A model generated the notes under the pieces. The model did no database searches. It was not told the origin of the DNA and saw nothing but the letters and a program-made list of their open reading frames with translations. DNA of 53,738 bases from positions 1-53,738 of the forward strand of contig CALUYO010000012.1 in the NCBI GenBank assembly GCA_944325005.1, in the 5' to 3' direction. This document shows, one piece after another, positions 27,793-37,216 of the stretch. This DNA is from Candidatus Gastranaerophilales bacterium (GTDB lineage: Bacteria > Cyanobacteriota > Vampirovibrionia > Gastranaerophilales > Gastranaerophilaceae). Every line of letters starts with the position of its first letter. The first letter of the stretch is position 1. A program made the position numbers and the translations under genes.

Positions 27793-28236
27793 ATGAGTAT
27801 CATGGAATCAATGAATATCGGAGCAAATGCCTTAAAAGCCCATGGTTTGAGGCTTGATATTCATGCCAAAAACGTGGCGAATGTTGATACGCCTAATTAT
27901 GTAAGAAAAATTCCTATTTTAAATGCAACAGAGGATATTTCTTTCCATGGACTTATGAATACTATGAAAGAAGATGTGTTTGGGGTTGGAACTTTACCTT
28001 ATTTGCAGGGCGGTGTAGTATTTAACGGATGCATTGAAGACCCAACACTCGGTGATAAAATTTATAGACCAGGTCATCCGGATGCAGATGCAAATGGTTA
28101 TATAAGAGCTTCAAATGTTAATCCGGCTGTTGATATGGCCGATGCTATTCTTGCGCAGAGAGCTTATGAAGCAAACCTTGCGCTGATTAATATTACCAAA
28201 TCAATGGCTCAAAGAGCAACTGAAATTGGAAGATAA
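27793..28236 (+). CDS. flgC: Flagellar basal-body rod protein FlgC
   Basis: 147 aa. The start N-I-G-A-N-A-L-K-A-H-G-L-R-L-D-I-H-A-K-N and N-V-A-N-V-D-T-P-N-Y-V-R-K match the rod signature, and the C-terminal N-V-N-P-A-V-D-M-A-D-A-I-L-A-Q-R-A-Y-E-A-N is diagnostic of FlgC. It is a proximal rod subunit exported by the flagellar type III system. SD AAAGGG. fliE and export genes do not follow; instead a glycosyltransferase with its own promoter begins 23 nt later. Confidence 0.95.
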   Translation: MSIMESMNIGANALKAHGLRLDIHAKNVANVDTPNYVRKIPILNATEDISFHGLMNTMKEDVFGVGTLPYLQGGVVFNGCIEDPTLGDKIYRPGHPDADANGYIRASNVNPAVDMADAILAQRAYEANLALINITKSMAQRATEIGR

Positions 28237-28244
28237 GATTTTAT

Positions 28245-28252
28245 GCTATAAT
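28245..28252 (+). promoter_or_regulatory. Extended -10 of the glycosyltransferase, leaderless layout
   Basis: TGC-TATAAT with the hexamer at 28247-28252, six nt before ATG 28259. The start codon has no SD. Confidence 0.55.
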
Positions 28253-28258
28253 TAGTTT

Positions 28259-29227
28259 ATGGTTAAATTGTCGATTATAATTCCGGTCTATAATGTAGAA
28301 GATTATATTTCCAATTGTTTGGAAAGTATATTAAATCAATCTTTTAAAGATTTTGAAGTTATCTGTGTGAATGACGGTTCTACTGATAATTCACTCTCTA
28401 TATTGCAGGATTACAAAGCAAAAGATGACAGAATTATTATTATAGACAAAAAAAATGAAGGGTCAGGTGTTGCCAGAAATGCAGGGCTTTCAATTGCTAA
28501 AGGGGAATACGTTTATTTTGTGGATGGGGATGACTGGCTTGAAGCCAATGCTCTGGAAAAAGCTGTTTTAAAATCCAATGAATTAAATACTGATATTTTG
28601 ATTTTCGGCGGACTTTCTTATTATGAAGGAAAAGGGCAAAACGGCGGTTACAGCGCTAATAAACTTCCAAAAAAATATTTGGATAAAGTTTTTTCGGCAA
28701 AAGAAATTAAAAAAGATATTTTTAAATTCCCGTCAACTGCCTGGACAAAATTGTATAAAAGAGATTTTCTCGTCAAAAATAATATTAAATTTCAGGATAT
28801 AAAAGCAGGTCAAGATCAGCTTCCGTTTTTCCATTCCATGATAAAAGCCGAACGGATTGCACTGCTGCCTGAAAACCTTTATTGTTACCGTAAAAACCGT
28901 AAAGGAGCAGTTACGTCAGTTAAAAAGAAAAAGAATTTTTCTCCGATTTATGTATTTTACGGGATAGAAGATATGTTGAAATCTGAAAATCTTCTTGATG
29001 AATATAAATCTATATTTGTAAACAAATATTTTTCTAAAGCGACCTCATGGCTCGGTAAATTCCAAGACGATTTGAAACATGATTATTATTTAGAATACTT
29101 AAAGCTGTTAGAACATGTAAAATCAGAATACCCTGCAGGCTGGTGGATGAAATTTAATCCTAAAGAAAAAGACGGTTATTGGATGTTGAAATTAAAGCAG
29201 AAGATTTCTAATATGGTTGCTATATAG
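28259..29227 (+). CDS. Family 2 glycosyltransferase
   Basis: 322 aa cytoplasmic GT-A enzyme. S-I-I-I-P-V-Y-N-V-E-D-Y-I (residues 5-17), V-N-D-G-S-T-D-N-S and the metal-binding D-G-D-D-W (about 91-95) are the standard motifs, and G-S-G-V-A-R-N-A-G-L lies between them. The C-terminal part resembles enzymes that build surface polysaccharide or teichoic-type polymers. Acceptor unknown. Placement behind rod genes might suggest flagellin or pilin glycosylation, but the separate promoter and terminator argue for an independent unit. Confidence 0.93.
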   Translation: MVKLSIIIPVYNVEDYISNCLESILNQSFKDFEVICVNDGSTDNSLSILQDYKAKDDRIIIIDKKNEGSGVARNAGLSIAKGEYVYFVDGDDWLEANALEKAVLKSNELNTDILIFGGLSYYEGKGQNGGYSANKLPKKYLDKVFSAKEIKKDIFKFPSTAWTKLYKRDFLVKNNIKFQDIKAGQDQLPFFHSMIKAERIALLPENLYCYRKNRKGAVTSVKKKKNFSPIYVFYGIEDMLKSENLLDEYKSIFVNKYFSKATSWLGKFQDDLKHDYYLEYLKLLEHVKSEYPAGWWMKFNPKEKDGYWMLKLKQKISNMVAI

Positions 29228-29278
29228 GAAATACCATTCCCAAATTACAGATTAAAGCCCTCAGCACTTGAGCATATT

Positions 29279-29310
29279 AAAAAGAGGATAACAATTGTTA
29301 TCCTCTTTTT
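29279..29310. terminator. Bidirectional terminator between glycosyltransferase and tRNA-Leu
   Basis: A perfect 32-nt palindrome (AAAAAGAGGATAAC, centre AATT) whose ends give five T's on both strands. It can end the glycosyltransferase mRNA and the tRNA-Leu transcript coming from the other side. Confidence 0.85.
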
Positions 29311-29313
29311 AAT

Positions 29314-29395
29314 TGTCGACGGCGGGACTTGAACCCGCACGGGTTGCCCCACACGCCCCTCAAACGTGCACGTATACCGATTCCGTCACGTCGAC
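29314..29395 (-). tRNA. tRNA-Leu (GAG)
   Basis: Minus-strand class II tRNA: acceptor GTCGACG (29395-29389) pairs with CGTCGAC (29321-29315), discriminator A at 29314. The anticodon stem CACGT/GCGTG encloses TTGAGGG with anticodon GAG, reading CUC/CUU. A long variable arm and GGTTCAAGTCC T-loop are present. CCA is not encoded. Confidence 0.95.
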
Positions 29396-29529
29396 ATAAA
29401 TTAATTATTAAATTTTTACTGGAGCTGATAGTTCGTTTGTGCCAACCATTTTACCAGTCACATTTTTATCCTAGCATAAACATTTTATTTTGTAAATTTT
29501 ATATTTTTTATTTTAAAAATTTATTTATA

Positions 29530-29538
29530 TGCGATAAT
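29530..29538 (+). promoter_or_regulatory. Extended -10 of uvrA, leaderless layout
   Basis: TGC-GATAAT with the hexamer at 29533-29538, six nt before ATG 29545. No SD. Confidence 0.5.
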
Positions 29539-29544
29539 GTAATT

Positions 29545-32382
29545 ATGCTAGACACGATTATTATAAAAGGCGCAAAAGAACATAATTTAAAAGACATTTC
29601 GCTCCAATTGCCGAAAAACGAATTGATTGTATTTACAGGTGTATCTGGTTCTGGAAAATCTTCGCTTGCGTTTGATACTATTTTTGCAGAAGGGCAGAGG
29701 CGCTATATTGAAAGTCTTTCAACTTATGCAAGACAGTTTTTGGGGCAGATGGATAAACCAAATGTCGACTATATTGACGGGCTTTCTCCAGCAATATCAA
29801 TTGATCAGAAATCCACAAGCAACAACCCCAGATCTACTGTCGGAACTGTTACGGAAATTTATGATTATTTAAGGCTTCTTTATGCCCGTGTCGGAACTCC
29901 TTATTGCCCTGAGTGCGGAGAGAAAATTAAACCGCAGACTATTGATGAAATTGTTTCAAGTATAATGAAGCTCGGCGAAGGAACAAAAATCCAGATACTT
30001 GCCCCTGTTGCAAGAGGGAAAAAAGGTGAATTTTCGTCTACTTTTGAAGAGTTACGACAGGAAGGTTTTGTAAGAGTAAAGGTTGACGGCGAAATTTATA
30101 ATCTTGACGAAGATGAAATTGAGCTTGCAAAGACAAAAAAACATGATATTTCGGTTGTGGTTGACAGAATTGTTGTGAAAGAATCCGCTCAGTCACGTAT
30201 AGCAGACAGTGTTCAAATTGCTTTGAAAAAAGCTGATGGAGTTGCGGTTGTGGATGTTGTAGGTGACAAAGAGATAATTTACAGTGAAAAACTTGCATGT
30301 CCAAAATGTAATTTGAGTTTTGAAGAACTTGCTCCGCGAATTTTTTCATTTAACGCTCCTTACGGCGCTTGCGAAAGATGTTCCGGGCTCGGGGCTGACT
30401 TTGTAATAGACCCTGATTTAATCGTTCCTGATAGAAAAAAATCTTTAAAAGACTGGGCAATTTATCCCTGGTCAAAGACTTCTACGCAATATTATGATGA
30501 TGTCTTAAAATCTGTTTGTTTACAATTTAATATTGATATGAATAAACCTTTTGAAGAATTGTCTGAAAAAGAACAGAAAATAATTCTTTACGGAAGCGAT
30601 GATATTGTAAAATTTACAGTAATGCGTTTTGGAACACATCGTTATGAAACAAAGTACCGCAGATTTGACGGCGTAATTCCGTTTTTGGAAAAGCGTTATA
30701 ATGAGTCAAACGGAGAATACTGGCGCGAAGAAATAGAAAAATATATGACGACAACCCCTTGTCCTGCATGTCATGGTGCGAGATTAAAACCTTTTCCGCT
30801 TGCTGTTAAAATTAAAGATAAAAATATTTATGAATTTACTTTGATGCCGATTGATGAAGAGTTGGAATTTATATCTGATTTGTATTTGGAATTGAGTGAG
30901 TTTCAAATGCATATTGCAAAACAGATATTAGATGAAATCAGGGCGCGTTTGAGATTTTTGAAAGATGTAGGGTTAAGTTATCTGGATCTGGCAAGGCGGG
31001 CAGGTACTTTATCCGGCGGGGAAGCGCAGCGAATAAGACTTGCAACTCAAATCGGAAGCGGTTTATCAGGAGTTTTGTACGTTCTTGATGAACCTTCAAT
31101 CGGCCTTCACCAGAGGGATAATGACAGGCTTATTAAAACTCTTATAAAACTTCGCAATCTTGGAAATACTTTGATTGTGGTAGAGCATGATGAAGATACA
31201 ATAAGAAATGCTGATTACATAGTTGATATAGGACCGAAAGCCGGTGTCAATGGTGGGAAAGTTATTGCATGCGGGACTGTTCAGGATATTATAGATGCAA
31301 AAAGCTCGATTACGGGAAAATATTTGAGCGGTGAAAAATATATTCCTATTCCTGAAAAAGTTAGAGAAGGCAACGGACATTTTCTTCATGTAAAAAATGC
31401 GCATATAAATAATTTAAAAAATATAGATGTTGATATTCCTCTAGGTAAGATAGTCTGCTTGACTGGAGTTTCAGGCTCAGGAAAGTCTTCTTTAATGCAG
31501 GATTTGATATATGAATATGCTCTGCATAAGCTTCGCGGGAATAAACCGAAGCCACAGGGAGTTGATGAAATTACAGGATTTGAAAATATAGATAAAATAA
31601 TTGCAATAGACCAATCTCCGATTGGCAGAACACCTCGCTCAAATCCTGCAACATATACTGATTTATTTACTCACATAAGAGAATTATATTCAAAGACCAA
31701 TGAAGCAAAATTGCGAGGATACAAGCCGGGAAGGTTCAGCTTTAACGTAAAAGGCGGAAGGTGTGAGGCTTGCAAAGGTGATGGTGTTATAAAAATCGAG
31801 ATGAATTTTTTATCCGATGTATATGTAAAATGTGATGTTTGCAAGGGCAAGCGCTATAATCGTGAAACTCTTGAGGTTAAATATAAAGGTAAAACAATTT
31901 CGGATGTTCTTGATATGAGTGTTAAAGAAGCTCTGGAATTTTTTGACAGTATTCCGTCTATAAAAAATAAACTCCAAACTCTTAACGATGTGGGGCTTGA
32001 TTATATGAAACTCGGTCAGAGTGCAACAACATTGTCCGGCGGAGAGGCTCAGAGAATTAAGCTTGCATCAGAGCTTAATAAACGTTCTACAGGGAAAACA
32101 CTTTATCTCTTGGATGAACCGTCTGTAGGGCTTCACTGGTATGATTTGGATAAACTTATTAAAATTTTGCAGCAGCTTGCAGATCAAGGTAATACTGTTC
32201 TTGTTATTGAGCATAATCTTGATTTCATAAAAGTTGCAGATCATATTATAGACCTTGGTCCTGAAGGCGGTATAGGAGGCGGACAGGTGATAGCTCAAGG
32301 AACTCCGCTTGAAGTTGCCAAATGCAAAAAATCATACACAGGTCAATATCTTAAACCAATATTGACAAATAGCTCAAAATAA
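29545..32382 (+). CDS. uvrA: Excinuclease ABC subunit A
   Basis: 945 aa damage-recognition ATPase of nucleotide excision repair, working with UvrB. The start is ATG 29545 ([16 protein letters not shown]); the open frame extends further upstream through the tRNA gene and is not coding there. Two ABC modules each have a Walker A (G-V-S-G-S-G-K-S-S) and signature (L-S-G-G-E-A-Q-R-I), with zinc-binding C-P-x-C and C-x-A-C pairs. Family-typical length. uvrB is not in the window. Confidence 0.97.
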   Translation: MLDTIIIKGAKEHNLKDISLQLPKNELIVFTGVSGSGKSSLAFDTIFAEGQRRYIESLSTYARQFLGQMDKPNVDYIDGLSPAISIDQKSTSNNPRSTVGTVTEIYDYLRLLYARVGTPYCPECGEKIKPQTIDEIVSSIMKLGEGTKIQILAPVARGKKGEFSSTFEELRQEGFVRVKVDGEIYNLDEDEIELAKTKKHDISVVVDRIVVKESAQSRIADSVQIALKKADGVAVVDVVGDKEIIYSEKLACPKCNLSFEELAPRIFSFNAPYGACERCSGLGADFVIDPDLIVPDRKKSLKDWAIYPWSKTSTQYYDDVLKSVCLQFNIDMNKPFEELSEKEQKIILYGSDDIVKFTVMRFGTHRYETKYRRFDGVIPFLEKRYNESNGEYWREEIEKYMTTTPCPACHGARLKPFPLAVKIKDKNIYEFTLMPIDEELEFISDLYLELSEFQMHIAKQILDEIRARLRFLKDVGLSYLDLARRAGTLSGGEAQRIRLATQIGSGLSGVLYVLDEPSIGLHQRDNDRLIKTLIKLRNLGNTLIVVEHDEDTIRNADYIVDIGPKAGVNGGKVIACGTVQDIIDAKSSITGKYLSGEKYIPIPEKVREGNGHFLHVKNAHINNLKNIDVDIPLGKIVCLTGVSGSGKSSLMQDLIYEYALHKLRGNKPKPQGVDEITGFENIDKIIAIDQSPIGRTPRSNPATYTDLFTHIRELYSKTNEAKLRGYKPGRFSFNVKGGRCEACKGDGVIKIEMNFLSDVYVKCDVCKGKRYNRETLEVKYKGKTISDVLDMSVKEALEFFDSIPSIKNKLQTLNDVGLDYMKLGQSATTLSGGEAQRIKLASELNKRSTGKTLYLLDEPSVGLHWYDLDKLIKILQQLADQGNTVLVIEHNLDFIKVADHIIDLGPEGGIGGGQVIAQGTPLEVAKCKKSYTGQYLKPILTNSSK

Positions 32383-32390
32383 TTTATCTT
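32362..32390 (+). promoter_or_regulatory. Promoter of the 32397 gene, leaderless layout
   Basis: Perfect TTGACA (32362-32367), 17-nt spacer, TATCTT (32385-32390), six nt, ATG at 32397. The promoter lies within the last codons of uvrA. Confidence 0.65.
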
Positions 32391-32396
32391 TTTGTT

Positions 32397-33068
32397 ATGA
32401 AAAAGTTTTATTTATATATTTTGTTAATTTTATGTTTATTGTCTCAGCCTGTTTTTGCAAAGGCTGTACCTGTACAGGCTTTGGAAGATTTTACTACCGA
32501 AAAACCTTCCGAAACTATGTCTGTAAAGATTTTGGAAGATATTACCATTGATGAAAATCTTTCTTTTAAAAACGGTGATATTATTGAAGGGAAAATTGTT
32601 GATGTTAAAGATCCTAAACGTTTGAAAAGGGATGCAACATTTACTTTTGTACCATTAAGCTATCAAAATGAAACCGGTGAAAAAATAGAAATCCGTGGCT
32701 ACTATCCTGCAAAATACACAACTAAAATAAATAAAGGCGAACTTGCAAAAAGTGCGGCACTTGGTGTCGGTAACTTTTTTGTAAAGGGGCTTTCAATGGG
32801 TTATAGTGCAGTTGAAGGTGCTGTTAAAAATGAAAAGGATAATCGTTTTAAATCAAGTGTAAACGCAGTTTATGAGGATTCTCCGTTTTCATACGTAGAA
32901 AAAGGTGGGCAAATTGTTATACAAAAAGATCAGCCATTTTATCTTAACTTTAAGTTAAAAGATGAACCTGATGAAGAAGATTTGCCAAATTATGAATATA
33001 AAGAGCTGGAAGGTGTTACAGTTCAGCCTGCAGAAGAAGCACGCGGTATAAGTGAAACTTCTGAATAA
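32397..33068 (+). CDS. Secreted hypothetical protein, paralogue 1
   Basis: 223 aa with a signal peptide (about residues 1-22, ending V-F-A). The mature part starts V-P-V-Q-A-L-E-D-F-T-T-E-K-P-S-E-T, shared with the next gene, then K-I-L-E-D-I-T-I-D, I-I-E-G-K-I-V-D-V, T-F-V-P-L-S-Y-Q-N and Y-P-A-K-Y. A Gly/Ala-rich segment (about 119-140) interrupts it and the C-terminus is acidic. The beta-rich core resembles a small envelope domain but no family is recognised. Predicted leaderless mRNA. Confidence 0.75.
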   Translation: MKKFYLYILLILCLLSQPVFAKAVPVQALEDFTTEKPSETMSVKILEDITIDENLSFKNGDIIEGKIVDVKDPKRLKRDATFTFVPLSYQNETGEKIEIRGYYPAKYTTKINKGELAKSAALGVGNFFVKGLSMGYSAVEGAVKNEKDNRFKSSVNAVYEDSPFSYVEKGGQIVIQKDQPFYLNFKLKDEPDEEDLPNYEYKELEGVTVQPAEEARGISETSE

Positions 33069-33152
33069 CTTATATAACCGGTATATAAGAGTAATTGACG
33101 GATTTATTAAAATATGTTATTATCCACTTATAACAATCGGAGAAATGTATTA

Positions 33153-33785
33153 ATGAAAAAGATATTATTTGCAATTGCATTATTAATGGGACTTACGGCT
33201 GTACCGGCTAATGCCAAAACAACTCCGGTACAAACTTTACAGGACTTTTCAATTGAAAAGCCTTCTGAAACTTTACTCATTAAAATTCTTTCAAACGTTC
33301 AGCTTAATAAAGATATAATGTTGCATGAAGGCTACTATGTACTTGGAAAAATTATGGATGTTTCTAATTCGACTTTTGTATTTATGCCTATAAAGTTTCA
33401 AAATTTTCATAACGAAGTTTATGATATTAACGGTAATTTCCCCGCTAAATTTTCCGGTATGTTAGATGCATCAAATAAAACTCCAAATCAAGGGATTATA
33501 CCTAAGGATTCAAAATTTTTACTTGATTTTGTAATTGCAGAAGAACCTCAAAATAATGAAATTGGAGCAAAATACCAGAATGCCGGTACTCCTGAAGGTG
33601 GAATTTCATCTTTGGTTAATCAATCAGAATCTGTTATATATGATGGTTCAATTCCGCAGACAATGAAAGATTTTCCGGGTATTAAGTTAAATTCGTTTGA
33701 CAATGGAAGCAATTTTAATATCCCTAAAAATTTGATTATTGAATCAGAACAAAAAGATAGTAATATAAATTCTTTAAAGTATTAA
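33153..33785 (+). CDS. Secreted hypothetical protein, paralogue 2
   Basis: 210 aa from ATG 33153, where a lipid-like signal peptide M-K-K-I-L-F-A-I-A-L-L begins; GGAG lies 11 nt upstream and earlier in-frame starts would bury the signal. The core (T-P-V-Q-T-L-Q-D-F-S-I-E-K-P-S-E-T, K-I-L-S-N-V, V-L-G-K-I-M-D-V, F-V-F-M-P-I-K-F-Q-N, F-P-A-K-F) repeats that of the preceding gene, so the pair arose by tandem duplication. The C-terminus is longer and Asn/Ser rich. Function unknown. Confidence 0.75.
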   Translation: MKKILFAIALLMGLTAVPANAKTTPVQTLQDFSIEKPSETLLIKILSNVQLNKDIMLHEGYYVLGKIMDVSNSTFVFMPIKFQNFHNEVYDINGNFPAKFSGMLDASNKTPNQGIIPKDSKFLLDFVIAEEPQNNEIGAKYQNAGTPEGGISSLVNQSESVIYDGSIPQTMKDFPGIKLNSFDNGSNFNIPKNLIIESEQKDSNINSLKY

Positions 33786-33925
33786 ACTTCAACAGTTGCT
33801 TTTAAGTCTCCATTTCCTTGGAGGATAATTTCAGTTTCTTTGCCGTTTTCGGAGATAATTAAACGTGTTTTAGGAACATTATTTTCTACATAACGGATAA
33901 TTTCTTTAACCTTTAAATCATTCAT
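33782..33925 (-). CDS. Small hypothetical protein (47 aa)
   Basis: 47 aa from ATG 33925, chosen because AAAGGA lies 6 nt upstream. The sequence (K-V-K-E-I-I-R-Y-V-E-N-N-V-P-K-T-R-L-I-I-S) looks like one helix followed by a beta-hairpin. No family is recognised. Its stop overlaps the stop of the convergent secreted-protein gene by 4 nt. Confidence 0.55.
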   Translation of the reverse strand: MNDLKVKEIIRYVENNVPKTRLIISENGKETEIILQGNGDLKATVEV

Positions 33926-34049
33926 ATATAATCCTTTCAAAGCTTGTATATTATATGATAACAGATTTTTTTTGAATTTCAACCCTCTGCGGAATTAAAA
34001 AACAAAAAAAATTTTTTTGTTATAATGTTAGTGGAGGTTATTTTTAGAA

Positions 34050-35147
34050 GTGTCGTTTGTTAGGAATAAAAGAAATATCTGGATTATTATAATTGCATTT
34101 TTTGTTATTATTACAATGTGTGTGCAGACTATTCCAAAGATGCAGTATTACACGGATATAAAAACAAATGATACAAAAAAACTTTTTGCTCTTATTAAAA
34201 AATATCCTTCTTATCCAGATGCATATTTGTTGCTTGCTGAGAAATACAAAAATACAAGTCCGGATGAGGCAGCTATTTTTTATAAAAAAGCTGCTGAAAT
34301 AGTTAATAACCCTAATTTTACAGCAGCTATGGATGAAAATATTGCATCCATGTATATGAATGCTGGAAATATAATTTATGCAGCAAAGTACTATTCAAAT
34401 CCTACTCTTATAAAATATAATATCGGTGCAAACTTAATGCTTGCAAATATTTTAACTATATGCGGAAGATTTGATCAGGCAATAGATGTTCTGGATAAGT
34501 TTGAAAAGAATACGTTTTTACCTGTTCTAAGTTCAGAGCCGGATACTTTTATACGAATGCGTTATGAGTTGTTTTATAAAATAATGTCTTTGGTAGATGA
34601 TGGTTCTTCGTCAAAGAATGCTGTTTTACAAGCAAAAGCTAATGTATATTACCGTAAAGGTGAATACGACAGAGCACTTAATCTACTTAATCAATATATG
34701 ATGGCTTCGGGTAATATTCCTGTATCTTTGTTATTGAAAATATATGTTGCTAAAGGTGATTTATATAGTGCAAAGAAATACTATATAATGCTTGATAAAT
34801 ATGGGAAAAATACCGGTACAATGGATGATTTTTCAAAGGGATTATATTCGCTTGCAATAAATGATTATTCAAATGCAAATAATACGTTTTCAAGAATGGT
34901 TCAAAAAGTTAATGCCGCATCAGCAGGTAAAGTGTATCGGGAGGAGTATGGCTGGTACGGATTAGGATTATTAAATATGCAAAATAAAAATTATAAAGAG
35001 GCTGCAAATTGCTTTAACAAAGCTTTAGAGATACTCCCTTACTCTTATAATACATCAGTAAAGCTTGCGGAATGTTATCGTAAAATAGGTGATTTAAAAA
35101 ATTATAATAAATATAATCATAAAATTAAGGCTCTTTTAACATTTTAA
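34050..35147 (+). CDS. Membrane-anchored TPR protein
   Basis: 365 aa. An N-terminal membrane segment (about residues 9-27, W-I-I-I-I-A-F-F-V-I-I-T-M-C-V) is followed by TPR units, clearest at about 53-85 and at the C-terminus (Y-G-L-G-L-L-N-M-Q-N-K-N-Y-K-E-A-A-N-C-F). The start is GTG 34050; GGAGG lies 13 nt away, which is long. A TGT-TATAAT box at about 34019-34027 supplies a promoter. Probably a scaffold at the membrane; partner unknown. Confidence 0.8.
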   Translation: MSFVRNKRNIWIIIIAFFVIITMCVQTIPKMQYYTDIKTNDTKKLFALIKKYPSYPDAYLLLAEKYKNTSPDEAAIFYKKAAEIVNNPNFTAAMDENIASMYMNAGNIIYAAKYYSNPTLIKYNIGANLMLANILTICGRFDQAIDVLDKFEKNTFLPVLSSEPDTFIRMRYELFYKIMSLVDDGSSSKNAVLQAKANVYYRKGEYDRALNLLNQYMMASGNIPVSLLLKIYVAKGDLYSAKKYYIMLDKYGKNTGTMDDFSKGLYSLAINDYSNANNTFSRMVQKVNAASAGKVYREEYGWYGLGLLNMQNKNYKEAANCFNKALEILPYSYNTSVKLAECYRKIGDLKNYNKYNHKIKALLTF

Positions 35148-35172
35148 AAGACCGATTAAAAAATCGGTCTTT
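35147..35172. terminator. Bidirectional terminator between TPR gene and tsf
   Basis: 11-bp stem AAAGACCGATT/AATCGGTCTTT with AAAA loop; T-runs at both ends serve the convergent genes. Confidence 0.8.
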
Positions 35173-35211
35173 CGTTTATATTAATTAAATTTTATGAGCA
35201 AAAATTTTTAT

Positions 35212-36075
35212 CTAGCCTTTTACCTGATTCATAACTTCTTCTGCAAAGTTATCCTGACGTTTTTCGAGACCTTCTCCAAGCATATATCTTGTAAATGCTT
35301 TTACGATTAATTTACCTTCAATAAGCTGTCCTACAGTTACATCAGGATTTTTGATGAACGGCTGTTCTAACAATACTTTTCCTGATAAAAGTTTATTAAC
35401 TCTGCCTTCAACAATTTTAGCTCTGATTTGTTCAGGTTTCTTTTGAAGATCTTCTTTACCCATTTCAATTTCAGTTTCATGGTCAATAACAGATTGAGGA
35501 ATTTCATCTCTTGAAATGAACTCAGGAGCAGAAGATGCGATATGAAGGCAAATATCATTCATTAATTCTTCATCTTTTTTGTCGGTTTGAATTAATACAC
35601 CGATTTTTCCGTTGTGGATGTAAGAAGCAGTATCTCCTTCATAGCGAACAAATCTTCTGAAAGTGATTTTTTCTCCGATAGAAGCGATTTTTTCTTTAAT
35701 AATTTCAGAAATAACTTTTCCGCATTTCGGGCAAGTTGAAGTAAGTAAAGCGTCAACATCTGCAGGGTTTGTATTTGCAACAACTTCTGCTAAACAGTTT
35801 GTTAATTCTTTAAATTCTTCATTTTTTGCAACGAAGTCAGTTTCGCAGTTAACTTCAACCATAGCACCGCAGTCAGCCTGAATTGAAGATGCTACTAAAC
35901 CTTCAGCAGCAATTCTTCCCATTTTTTTGTCAGCAGATGCAATACCTTTCTGGCGAAGAACTTCCATTGCTTTTTCCATATCTCCGTCAGTTTCAACAAG
36001 TGCTTTTTTAGCATCCATCATACCTGCACCTGTTTTGTCGCGGAGTTCTTTTACCATTTGAGCTGTAATGTTCAT
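35212..36075 (-). CDS. tsf: Elongation factor Ts with CxxC insertion
   Basis: 287 aa nucleotide exchange factor for EF-Tu. The N-terminal UBA-like domain (V-K-E-L-R-D-K-T-G-A-G-M-M-D-A-K-K-A-L) and T-D-F-V-A-K-N-E-E-F are diagnostic. Between the helical part and the core, residues 113-119 read S-T-C-P-K-C-G, a zinc-ribbon-like half site where most EF-Ts have a short hydrophobic turn; no second CxxC is seen. SD AAGGAG. Second gene of the rpsB-tsf operon. Confidence 0.96.
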   Translation of the reverse strand: MNITAQMVKELRDKTGAGMMDAKKALVETDGDMEKAMEVLRQKGIASADKKMGRIAAEGLVASSIQADCGAMVEVNCETDFVAKNEEFKELTNCLAEVVANTNPADVDALLTSTCPKCGKVISEIIKEKIASIGEKITFRRFVRYEGDTASYIHNGKIGVLIQTDKKDEELMNDICLHIASSAPEFISRDEIPQSVIDHETEIEMGKEDLQKKPEQIRAKIVEGRVNKLLSGKVLLEQPFIKNPDVTVGQLIEGKLIVKAFTRYMLGEGLEKRQDNFAEEVMNQVKG

Positions 36076-36099
36076 TATAATTCTCTCCTTTTTAGTGGT

Positions 36100-36139
36100 G
36101 AAATAGAGGAGAGAAAAATGTTTTCCCGCCCTCTATTTC
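36100..36139 (-). promoter_or_regulatory. Intercistronic stem-loop between rpsB and tsf
   Basis: Perfect 10-bp arms GAAATAGAGG (36100-36109) and CCTCTATTTC (36130-36139) with a 20-nt loop, in the transcript just before the tsf SD. No T-run follows, so it is not a terminator. It may mark RNA processing or modulate the rpsB:tsf ratio. Confidence 0.5.
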
Positions 36140-36151
36140 GCTAAAGCTTAA

Positions 36152-36943
36152 TTATTCTGCAGCTGTTTCTGTTTTTTCTTCTGAAACAGCAGTTTCTGCT
36201 GAAACGCCTGCATCTTCAGGTTTTATATCCTCAAGTTTTTTAGCATTTGCGTTAGCTTCTCTTAATTGTTTTCCTTCCAAAATAGCATCAGCCAATTTTG
36301 AAGTGATTAACTTAATAGAGCGGATAGCATCATCGTTACCAGGGATGATGTAGTTAATTCCGTCCGGATCAGCGTTTGTATCAGCCAGACAGATAACAGG
36401 AATATTAAGTTTGTTAGCTTCCTGAATAGCAATATCTTCTTTTTTCTGGTCAACTATAAAGATTAAATCAGGCAGACCTCTCATGTCTTTAATACCGCCA
36501 AGAGTTTTGCTTAATTTACCTAATTCTCTGTTCAATTTAGCGATTTCTTTTTTAGGTAATTTTTCAGCGTGACCGGAATTCATGAAGTCTTCCAATTCTC
36601 TTAATTTGTTAACGCGTCCTCTGATTGTTTCGAAGTTAGTAAGCATACCGCCTAACCATCTTCTGTTAATATAATAAGCGCCTGATCTTACTGCTTCTTC
36701 AGCAACAACTTCAGCAGCTTGTTTTTTTGTACCTACGAATAAGATATTTTTGTTTCTTGCAGCAAATTCTCTGACAACTGCATAAGCTTCGTCAAGTAAA
36801 TCTGTAGTTTTGCGCAAATCTAATACATAAATACCATTTCTTGCACCGTAAATATACGGTTTCATTTTAGGGTTCCATCTTTGGGTCTGGTGTCCGAAAT
36901 GTACACCTGCTTCCAAAAGTTCAATCATAGATGCTACCGGCAT
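36152..36943 (-). CDS. rpsB: 30S ribosomal protein S2
   Basis: 263 aa. [19 protein letters not shown] (about 12-30), [18 protein letters not shown] and P-G-N-D-D-A-I-R-S are standard S2 signatures. The C-terminus carries an acidic, Ala-rich tail. Start has AAAGGAG. First gene of rpsB-tsf. Confidence 0.97.
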   Translation of the reverse strand: MPVASMIELLEAGVHFGHQTQRWNPKMKPYIYGARNGIYVLDLRKTTDLLDEAYAVVREFAARNKNILFVGTKKQAAEVVAEEAVRSGAYYINRRWLGGMLTNFETIRGRVNKLRELEDFMNSGHAEKLPKKEIAKLNRELGKLSKTLGGIKDMRGLPDLIFIVDQKKEDIAIQEANKLNIPVICLADTNADPDGINYIIPGNDDAIRSIKLITSKLADAILEGKQLREANANAKKLEDIKPEDAGVSAETAVSEEKTETAAE

Positions 36944-37216
36944 CGTTTTTCTCCTTTATTTTAACTTGTTGTACTACGGGTTATACTGTCTCATTTTTAA
37001 ATTAATCAAAAACTAGGGCAAAACCTATCAGACTAGTGTAACCATTATTAATGATAATACAAACATGCCTTAATGCAAATTAATATATAGTTTTATTACA
37101 TTTTTATATCTGCGTGCATTGCAAAAAAAAAAAAACGGACTTTCTATCAAGATAGATTGCCCGGTATTTCATTTCTGAAACAAAAAGGATTTACATTAAC
37201 TTATATTGTGTTAAGT
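36944..37216. other. Intergenic region upstream of rpsB
   Basis: 273 bp between divergently placed ends: the rpsB 5' region and the 3' end of cobO. It holds an A13 run (37123-37135) and AT-rich sequence that must contain the rpsB promoter; no gene or clear terminator is seen. Confidence 0.5.

Noticed and set aside
29329..29544. 72-codon N-terminal extension of uvrA
   Set aside because: It is the antisense of tRNA-Leu plus AT-rich spacer; UvrA homology begins at ATG 29545.
37123..37135. A13 run as another phase-variation tract
   Set aside because: Intergenic, not in a promoter spacer or coding frame that I can identify. It does show that the assembly tolerates homopolymers longer than 10.
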